27,372 bases of DNA, from the NCBI GenBank assembly GCA_027069385.1, contig JALXER010000053.1, positions 1-27,372 on the forward strand. Direction: 5' to 3'. Below the pieces are notes generated by a model, which did not search any database, was not told where the DNA came from, and saw nothing but the letters and a program-made list of their open reading frames with translations. Made by a program: the position numbers and the translations under genes. Shown here one piece after another: positions 22,377-27,372 of the stretch. Position 1 is the stretch's first letter. Each line of letters starts with the position of its first letter. The DNA comes from Paracoccaceae bacterium. GTDB lineage: Bacteria; Pseudomonadota; Alphaproteobacteria; Rhodobacterales; Rhodobacteraceae.

Positions 22377-23630
22377 ATGCCTCGATTGGTGATGAAATTT
22401 GGCGGCACTTCGGTGGCTGATCTCGAACGTATCCGCGCTGCGGCGGTCAAGATCAAGCGCGAGGTGGACCGCGGCTATCAGGTGATCGTGGTGGTGTCGG
22501 CCATGTCGGGCGAAACCAACCGGCTGGTGGGGCTGGTCGATCAGGCCTCGATGGGGGCCGATGCCAAGACCCCCGGTTTCTTTGATGCCCGCGAATACGA
22601 TGCGGTGGTGGCCTCGGGCGAACTGGTGACTTCGGGGTTGCTGGCGGTTGTCTTGCAGGAAATGGGCATTCAGGCGCGCAGTTGGCAGGGCTGGCAGGTG
22701 CCGGTCAACACCACCGATGACCATGGCGCGGCCCGGATCGAAAGCATCCCGTCCGACAATCTGGACGCTAAGTTTGCCGAAGATATGGAGGTCGCGGTCA
22801 TCGCCGGTTTTCAGGGTGTTGCGCCGGACGGGCGGGTTACCACGCTGGGGCGCGGCGGCTCTGACACAACCGCCGTGGCCTTTGCCGCTGCCTTGAACGC
22901 CGAGCGGTGCGATATCTATACCGATGTGGACGGCATCTATACCACCGACCCGCGCATCACCGCCAAGGCCCGCAAACTGGAACGCATCGCGTTCGAGGAA
23001 ATGCTTGAACTGGCCTCGCTGGGCGCAAAAGTGCTGCAAACCCGCTCGGTCGAACTGGCAATGCGCAATCGTGTGCGCCTTCAGGTGCTTAGCAGTTTTA
23101 ACGACGAACCGGGCACGCTGGTTTGTGCCGAGGAGGAAATCATGGAATCCAACGTAGTTACCGGTGTTGCCTGTTCACGCGACGAGGCCAAAATGACCCT
23201 GATTTCGGTGGCCGACCGGCCCGGCATTGCTGCTGCCATCTTTACCCCGCTGGCCGATGCGGGGGTGATTGTCGATATGATTGTGCAGAACATATCCGAA
23301 GATGGCCGTACCGACATGACCTTTTCCTGCCCGGTTGCCGATGTGCCCCGCGCCGAAAAAGCGCTGGAGGATGCCAAGGCGCGCGGCGAATTCAACTATC
23401 GCGAGCTGGACAAGGATACCGACGTGGCCAAGGTCTCTATTGTCGGGATCGGCATGCGGTCACACGCTGGGGTGGCGCAAAAAATGTTTAAAAACCTGGC
23501 CGATGACGGGGTGAATATCAAGGTGATCACCACCTCGGAAATCAAGGTTTCGGTTCTGGTTGACCGGAAATACATGGAACTTACAGTCCAGTCGTTGCAT
23601 GATGCGTTTGAACTGGAAAGAACAGCATAG
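22377..23630 (+). CDS. lysC: Aspartate kinase
   Basis: Aspartate kinase phosphorylates aspartate, the first committed step to lysine, threonine, methionine and DAP. The 417-aa protein starts with the kinase motif M-K-F-G-G-T-S-V (6-13). It contains G-R-G-G-S-D-T-T-A-V and D-V-D-G-I-Y-T-T-D-P, then two ACT domains from about 260 to the end, where lysine/threonine feedback is expected. The size and an internal ribosome site before residue 256 fit the alpha/beta type of Corynebacterium and Bacillus. It is 6 bp ahead of ptsP, so the two are likely cotranscribed. Confidence 0.96.
   Translation: MPRLVMKFGGTSVADLERIRAAAVKIKREVDRGYQVIVVVSAMSGETNRLVGLVDQASMGADAKTPGFFDAREYDAVVASGELVTSGLLAVVLQEMGIQARSWQGWQVPVNTTDDHGAARIESIPSDNLDAKFAEDMEVAVIAGFQGVAPDGRVTTLGRGGSDTTAVAFAAALNAERCDIYTDVDGIYTTDPRITAKARKLERIAFEEMLELASLGAKVLQTRSVELAMRNRVRLQVLSSFNDEPGTLVCAEEEIMESNVVTGVACSRDEAKMTLISVADRPGIAAAIFTPLADAGVIVDMIVQNISEDGRTDMTFSCPVADVPRAEKALEDAKARGEFNYRELDKDTDVAKVSIVGIGMRSHAGVAQKMFKNLADDGVNIKVITTSEIKVSVLVDRKYMELTVQSLHDAFELERTA
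23142..23630 (+). CDS. Putative internal start: aspartate kinase beta subunit (ACT domains only)
   Basis: Inside lysC, AGGAGG (23131-23136) lies 5 nt before an in-frame ATG at 23142. The product would be 162 aa starting M-E-S-N-V-V-T-G-V-A, covering just the regulatory ACT domains. In Corynebacterium glutamicum the beta subunit starts at the equivalent place with a closely similar sequence. It is translated in the same frame, so it is an alternative product and not a separate gene. Confidence 0.55.
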   Translation: MESNVVTGVACSRDEAKMTLISVADRPGIAAAIFTPLADAGVIVDMIVQNISEDGRTDMTFSCPVADVPRAEKALEDAKARGEFNYRELDKDTDVAKVSIVGIGMRSHAGVAQKMFKNLADDGVNIKVITTSEIKVSVLVDRKYMELTVQSLHDAFELERTA

Positions 23631-23636
23631 GCCATT

Positions 23637-25907
23637 ATGACCGATACCAAAGGGGTTGAATCCCGGGTTCTGCTAAAACGACTGCGCGATGCGCTTGCCC
23701 AGGAAGGCAAGGGGCAGGAACGTCTTGACCGTGTCACCCAGTTGATTGCCGCCTCGATGGAGGCCGAAGTCTGTTCGATTTACCTCAGGCGCGACGAAAA
23801 CACACTGGAACTGTGCGCCACCAAGGGGTTGCGCCCCGAGGCCGTGCACCAGACCCGCATGCGCCTTGGCGAAGGGCTGGTGGGGCGCGTCGCCGAAACC
23901 GCCCATTCCATCAATGAACGCGACGCCCCCGCCGCCCGCGGTTTTCACTATATTCCCGAAACCGGCGAAGAGGTGTTTTCATCCTTTGTCGGGGTGCCGA
24001 TCCAGCGGCTGGGCGAGGTGCTCGGGGTGCTGGTGGTGCAGAACAAGGCCCCGCGCACCTATTCCGATGACGAGATCTACGCCCTTGAAGTGGTGGCGAT
24101 GGTTATTGCCGAAATGGCCGAACTGGGTGCCTTTACCGGCCCCGACAAAATGGCGATTGCCGCGCAACACCAGCTGCCGTTTTTTGCACGCGGGCTAGTC
24201 GGGCAGGAAGGCGTGGCCGAAGGGGTGGTGCTGCTGCATGAACCCCAGATTGTTGTTGCCAATCCGGTCGCCGATGACCCCGAAATCGAATACGCCCGCC
24301 TGACCGTCGCCCTGAACACGCTGGTTCAGGAAATCGACGAAATTCTGGCCACCGATATTGCCATGCAAACCGGTGAACACCGCGATGTCATGATCGCCTA
24401 TCGTCTGTTTGCCCAGGATAAAGGCTGGCGCAAGCGTATGTTCGATTCGGTGGCCTCGGGGCTGGCGGCCGAAGTGGCGGTGGAAAAGGAACAGACCACA
24501 ACCCGCACGCGGCTGGCCCGCGTCAGTGACCCTTATATGCGCGAACGCCTGCATGATCTGGATGATCTGTCCAACCGTCTGTTGCGAATTCTGGCCGGGC
24601 GCGACGACGCCAATGAACGCGGAATTCCGGAAAACGCGGTGCTGGTGGCGCGCAATATCGGCCCGGGGGATCTGCTCGAATACGGCAAAGCGCTGAAAGG
24701 CGTGGTGTTAGAGGAAGGCTCGGTTGGCTCCCATGCGGCGATTGTGGCGCGGGCGCTGGCTATTCCGCTGGTGATTCAGGCCAAAAAAATTACCCGCGAA
24801 GCCCTGTCGAATGACCCGATTCTGGTGGACGGCGATATCGGGGTGGTGCATCTGCGCCCGGATGAAAATGTTGCCGCGGCCTTTCGCGAGAAAATCGCCA
24901 TGCAGGCCGAGGCGCAGGAAGCCTATACCGCGCTGGTGGGCAAGGCGGCAAAAACATGTGATGGCACCGTTATCAACCTGCATATGAACGCCGGATTGAT
25001 GGCCGATTTGCCCAGTCTCAAGATTTCAGGGGCCGAAGGGGTGGGGCTGTTTCGCACCGAATTGCAATTCCTGATCCGCTCTCGTGTGCCTAAACGCTCC
25101 GAACTGTCCGACCTTTACGGCCGTGTGCTGGATGCGGCGGATGGTGCGCCGGTGGTTTTTCGCACGCTGGATATCGGCTCGGACAAGGCGCTGCCTTATA
25201 TGGAGCGCCCCGACGAACCCAATCCGGCGCTGGGCTGGCGGGCGATCCGGATCGGGCTGGACCGGCCCGGGGTGATGCGGATGCAGCTTCAGGCGCTGAT
25301 CCGCGCCGCCAAAGGCCGCCCCCTGCATGTGATGTTCCCGTTTGTCGCGCAGTTTGACGAATTTCGCGATGCGCAGGAAATGGTGCATGCCGAGATGGAA
25401 AAAGAACGGCGGCTAGGGCATGAATTGCCGTGCGATGTCAAGATCGGCGCCATGCTGGAAACCCCGAGCCTTGCCTTTGCCCCTGACCAGTTTTTCGAAA
25501 CCACCGATTTTATCTCGATTGGCGGCAATGACCTGAAACAGTTCTTTTTTGCGGCGGACCGCGAGAACGAGCGGGTCCGTCGGCGCTATGACACGCTCAA
25601 CGTCAGTTTTCTGACCTTTATGGAATACATTACCGACCGCTGCGCCACGTTTGATACGCCGGTTTCGTTTTGTGGCGAGGATGCCGGCCGTCCGGTCGAG
25701 GCGCTGGCCTTTGCGGCCATGGGGCTGCGCAGCCTGTCGATGCGTCCGGCCTCGATCGGGCCGGTGAAACACCTGTTGCGCTCGATTGACCTGTCCGAGG
25801 CGCGCGATGTGGTCGACAAGGCGCGCAAATCCGGCCAGCAATCGGTGCGCCCGGCCCTTAAATCCTGGCTGAAGGAAACCGGATATTCCCGCCGCAAAAC
25901 CCCCTGA
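23637..25907 (+). CDS. ptsP: Phosphoenolpyruvate–protein phosphotransferase, nitrogen type (EI-Ntr)
   Basis: EI-Ntr starts the PTS-Ntr phosphorelay, passing phosphate from PEP to NPr (PtsO) and EIIA-Ntr. The 756-aa protein has an N-terminal GAF domain (about 20-165), which in relatives senses glutamine/2-oxoglutarate. The swivelling phosphohistidine domain has G-S-H366-A-A-I-V-A-R, equivalent to E. coli H356. The PEP-binding barrel has G-L-F-R-T-E, V-F-R-T-L-D-I-G-S-D-K, and the catalytic C679 in F-C-G-E. It begins 6 bp after lysC, a pairing seen in other alphaproteobacteria. Repeat C starts 22 bp after the stop. Confidence 0.95.
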   Translation: MTDTKGVESRVLLKRLRDALAQEGKGQERLDRVTQLIAASMEAEVCSIYLRRDENTLELCATKGLRPEAVHQTRMRLGEGLVGRVAETAHSINERDAPAARGFHYIPETGEEVFSSFVGVPIQRLGEVLGVLVVQNKAPRTYSDDEIYALEVVAMVIAEMAELGAFTGPDKMAIAAQHQLPFFARGLVGQEGVAEGVVLLHEPQIVVANPVADDPEIEYARLTVALNTLVQEIDEILATDIAMQTGEHRDVMIAYRLFAQDKGWRKRMFDSVASGLAAEVAVEKEQTTTRTRLARVSDPYMRERLHDLDDLSNRLLRILAGRDDANERGIPENAVLVARNIGPGDLLEYGKALKGVVLEEGSVGSHAAIVARALAIPLVIQAKKITREALSNDPILVDGDIGVVHLRPDENVAAAFREKIAMQAEAQEAYTALVGKAAKTCDGTVINLHMNAGLMADLPSLKISGAEGVGLFRTELQFLIRSRVPKRSELSDLYGRVLDAADGAPVVFRTLDIGSDKALPYMERPDEPNPALGWRAIRIGLDRPGVMRMQLQALIRAAKGRPLHVMFPFVAQFDEFRDAQEMVHAEMEKERRLGHELPCDVKIGAMLETPSLAFAPDQFFETTDFISIGGNDLKQFFFAADRENERVRRRYDTLNVSFLTFMEYITDRCATFDTPVSFCGEDAGRPVEALAFAAMGLRSLSMRPASIGPVKHLLRSIDLSEARDVVDKARKSGQQSVRPALKSWLKETGYSRRKTP

Positions 25908-25929
25908 CGCCGGTTCCGCCCTCTGAACG

Positions 25930-26050
25930 CTCCCGCACTCCAGGGGCAGAATTGCTTACGCAATTCACCCCTTCCATTTGGGCCGGGCCGCCCTGCGGGC
26001 GGCAGGGGGGGGCGTTCCGCCCCCTCGCGACATTCGTCGCTCCCCCCTGA
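25930..26050 (-). repeat. Multi-hairpin interspersed repeat, copy C
   Basis: Element orientation is minus. Hairpins 1-3 match copies A and B, except that the first loop is GAAT in place of GCAT. Hairpin 4 (25943-25971) on the minus strand is GGGGTGAATTGC, loop GTAA, then GCAATTCTGCCCC, with one bulged T and one G·U pair. The GCGGGAG end faces the ptsP stop. After the repeat, 26051-26185 is non-coding and AT-richer, with no second-type element. Confidence 0.85.
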
Positions 26051-26185
26051 ATGGGTTCGTGAACAAATTATGGGGTTGGAATTTGCATAAACCGGCGATT
26101 CGAGCCGTTTGATCGCCTGTTTTTGATCAAAGTTCAGAAAATTTATGCTTTGCTAACGGTTTGAGCCTATTTCTTTTCAAATCAG

Positions 26186-26207
26186 GATGGGATAGGATTG
26201 TCCCATC
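26186..26207 (+). promoter_or_regulatory. Hairpin in the leader of the SH3 protein gene
   Basis: GATGGGA (26186-26192) and TCCCATC (26201-26207) pair around an 8-nt loop. The stem ends 5 bp before AGGAG, the ribosome binding site of the next gene. It may be an operator or a leader structure; no ligand or regulator is evident. Confidence 0.35.
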
Positions 26208-26223
26208 AAACAGGAGACTGCCG

Positions 26224-26853
26224 ATGAAGCAACCATCGTTCGGTAAGTTGTTGTCGGTATTTTTAGTTCTCATATCCACTTTTACCCTTGGCGGCTTGGC
26301 GCGTGCGCAGGTGCTTCCGGCGCTTTATCGCGTAACCGGTGTGGCGTCGGACGATACGCTGAATGTGCGTGCATTGCCCGACGGGGATTCGGAAGATATC
26401 GGCGATTTGCTTCCTAGTCAGGTAACCGAGGTGCTGGCGTTTGATGCGTCCGGCAAGTGGGGGCGAATCCTGTGGCAGGAAGGGAATGGCTGGATCGCGG
26501 TGCGTTATCTGCAGGCAATCGAGAACAGTTCTGACATGCCCGGGCAACTGAATTGCGGTGGTGCCGAGCCGTTCTGGAACCTGGATGTCGATTTTAGCGG
26601 CGCGCTGGTATATGATCCGGCAAGTGGTGATCCGGCAAAACAACCGGTCGCGTTTGCAGCTTTTTCAGCGAATTCTGGCCTGTCGGAATTCGGGTTTGCC
26701 AGCGCGGATTTCACCGGATTCGTCCGGCGGGAACAGTGCAGCGATGGAATGTCCGATCGGGATTATGGCTGGTCCCTATCGCTGATTGATGCGCGCGATG
26801 GCGGGTTTGCGGCCTATTCGGGCTGTTGTATGACTGTCATTAATCAGGAATAG
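26224..26853 (+). CDS. Exported SH3-domain protein of unknown function
   Basis: The 209-aa protein starts with a signal peptide, M-K-Q-P-S-F-G-K-L-L, with likely cleavage after A28 (A-R-A). A bacterial SH3-like domain at about 31-100 has D-T-L-N-V-R-A-L-P-D, then W-G-R-I-L-W-Q-E-G-N-G-W-I-A-V-R-Y-L. A second domain starts C111-G-G-A-E-P-F-W-N and has cysteines C172, C201 and C202, resembling uncharacterised SH3/COG3650-type proteins. I choose ATG 26224 because AGGAG lies 7 nt upstream; an earlier ATG in this frame is at 26188, inside the hairpin. It may act at the cell envelope. It is flanked on both sides by hairpin repeats. Confidence 0.85.
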   Translation: MKQPSFGKLLSVFLVLISTFTLGGLARAQVLPALYRVTGVASDDTLNVRALPDGDSEDIGDLLPSQVTEVLAFDASGKWGRILWQEGNGWIAVRYLQAIENSSDMPGQLNCGGAEPFWNLDVDFSGALVYDPASGDPAKQPVAFAAFSANSGLSEFGFASADFTGFVRREQCSDGMSDRDYGWSLSLIDARDGGFAAYSGCCMTVINQE

Positions 26854-26873
26854 GTCGGTTGCATCAACGCGGC

Positions 26874-26992
26874 TTTCGCACTGCAGCGGCGAAATGCCAA
26901 GGCATTTCACCGCTTGCGTTTGAACCGGGCCGCCCTGCGGGCGGTAGGGGGCGTTCCGCCCCCTCGCGACATTCGTCGCTCCCCCCTGAGAG
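26874..26992 (-). repeat. Multi-hairpin interspersed repeat, copy D
   Basis: Element orientation is minus. Hairpins 1-3 are conserved, with loop 1 GAAT as in copy C. Hairpin 4 (26885-26914) on the minus strand is AGCGGTGAAATGC, loop CTTG, GCATTTCGCCGCT, with 13 pairs including one G·U. The outer end is degenerate (TGCGAAAG in place of TGCGGGAG). It starts 20 bp after the SH3 gene stop. The whole stretch 26854-27280 has no gene; it holds copies D and F and an inverted repeat. Confidence 0.85.
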
Positions 26993-27037
26993 TATTTGTA
27001 GAAAAATGAAGTCACATCTTCTTCTTTTGCTAAATAT

Positions 27038-27155
27038 CCCGGGGGTGAATGGCGCTTGCGCCAGAGGGGGCTGGCCCCCTGCCGAGGCGAAGCCGAGGCC
27101 CGGCCCAACGGGAGGAGGCGCATTGCGAATGCAATGCGCCGACGACGGGCGGGAG
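27038..27155 (+). repeat. Second-type hairpin repeat, copy F (back-to-back with copy D)
   Basis: The core (27038-27081) is nearly identical to copy E. The outer part has CCCGGCCCAACGGGAG, then GGCGCATTGC-GAAT-GCAATGCGCC (27117-27140) and the terminal GGGCGGGAG (27147-27155). A spacer of about 45 bp links it to copy D, and this spacer is conserved between the B–E and D–F pairs. Confidence 0.75.
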
Positions 27156-27229
27156 TACTCCGACTCATAACGCTGGGGTGAGGCTGGTCCTTTCGGGAAG
27201 ATGTTCAAAGGCTGGACCTTGGGGCAGTC

Positions 27230-27250
27230 TTTCGGTAAACTGTACCGAAA
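27230..27250. promoter_or_regulatory. Inverted repeat upstream of the aminotransferase gene
   Basis: TTTCGGTA (27230-27237) and TACCGAAA (27243-27250) are perfect 8-bp arms around AACTG, ending 30 bp before the ATG. This is the shape of an operator for a dimeric regulator. The absence of a T-run argues against a terminator. Confidence 0.4.
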
Positions 27251-27280
27251 CGGGCGTTCAGACCCTTGATCGAGGCAAAT

Positions 27281-27372
27281 ATGCAGTATCCCACCCGATT
27301 TTCGGCATTGCCGGAATATGCCTTTCCGCGACTTCGCACGTTGCTTGATCCGCATCGTCCGGGCGGTCGGCC
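27281..27372 (+). CDS. Start of a PLP-dependent aminotransferase, probably DapC-like (partial)
   Basis: ATG 27281, with GAGG 6 nt upstream, opens a frame to the window edge. The 30 visible residues begin M-Q-Y-P-T-R-F-S-A-L-P-E-Y-A-F-P-R-L-R and continue L-L-D-P-H-R-P-G-G. This resembles the N-terminus of rhodobacterial class I/II aminotransferases annotated as succinyldiaminopimelate transaminase. If so, it belongs to the lysine/DAP pathway with dapB and lysC. The catalytic part is outside the window, so the name is tentative. Confidence 0.55.
   Translation, partial: MQYPTRFSALPEYAFPRLRTLLDPHRPGGR

Overview
The window is about 27.4 kb of GC-rich alphaproteobacterial chromosome. It most likely comes from the Rhodobacterales (Roseobacter group / Paracoccaceae). 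The evidence is a petABC (cytochrome bc1) operon with Rhodobacter-like spacing of haem and Rieske ligands, a thiBPQ operon behind a THI-box riboswitch, an rbfA–truB cluster, a lysC–ptsP pair, and an RpoH-type promoter of alphaproteobacterial form in front of clpB. Almost all genes are housekeeping. I see no phage, transposase, CRISPR array, rRNA or tRNA.

Layout. 1-946: the edge of an unknown minus-strand gene, then dapB (lysine/DAP synthesis), divergent from rbfA. 1030-4549: a tight plus-strand operon of rbfA, an unusual duplicated sulfotransferase, truB and a RimL-like GNAT. 4550-6775: a 36-bp perfect palindrome, a DUF1643 gene, an Lrp/AsnC regulator overlapping a LysE exporter, and convergent trmL. 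6923-9673: petA-petB-petC, ended by a terminator shared with the convergent thi operon. 9738-13068 (minus): thiQ, thiP and thiB with a TPP riboswitch upstream. 13157-16036: an EamA exporter, aroC and an MscS channel. 16163-18680: repeats, an RlmD/TrmA-type RNA methyltransferase, a GNAT and a tiny membrane peptide. 18681-21398: clpB with a heat-shock promoter. 21427-25907: pyrF, lysC (with an internal beta-type start) and ptsP. 25930-27372: repeats around a secreted SH3 protein, then the start of a DapC-like aminotransferase.

The most striking non-coding structure is a family of interspersed multi-hairpin repeats. There are four copies of a roughly 120-bp element (A 16163, B 18552, C 25930, D 26874). 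Two of them are joined back-to-back to a second related element (E 18340, F 27038). Three hairpins are sequence-conserved. The fourth changes sequence completely between copies but keeps pairing, usually with a GNRA loop. Every copy of the 120-bp element lies within about 30 nt of a gene's stop codon, with the same end facing the gene. Other points worth a second look are a complete-looking TPP switch that can hide the thiB ribosome binding site, a recurring palindrome (TACTAAACCGGTTTAGTA) with no regulator gene nearby, and the duplicated sulfotransferase between rbfA and truB. Several genes serve lysine/DAP metabolism (dapB, lysC, a probable dapC, and possibly the LysE exporter), but they are scattered and do not form an operon.
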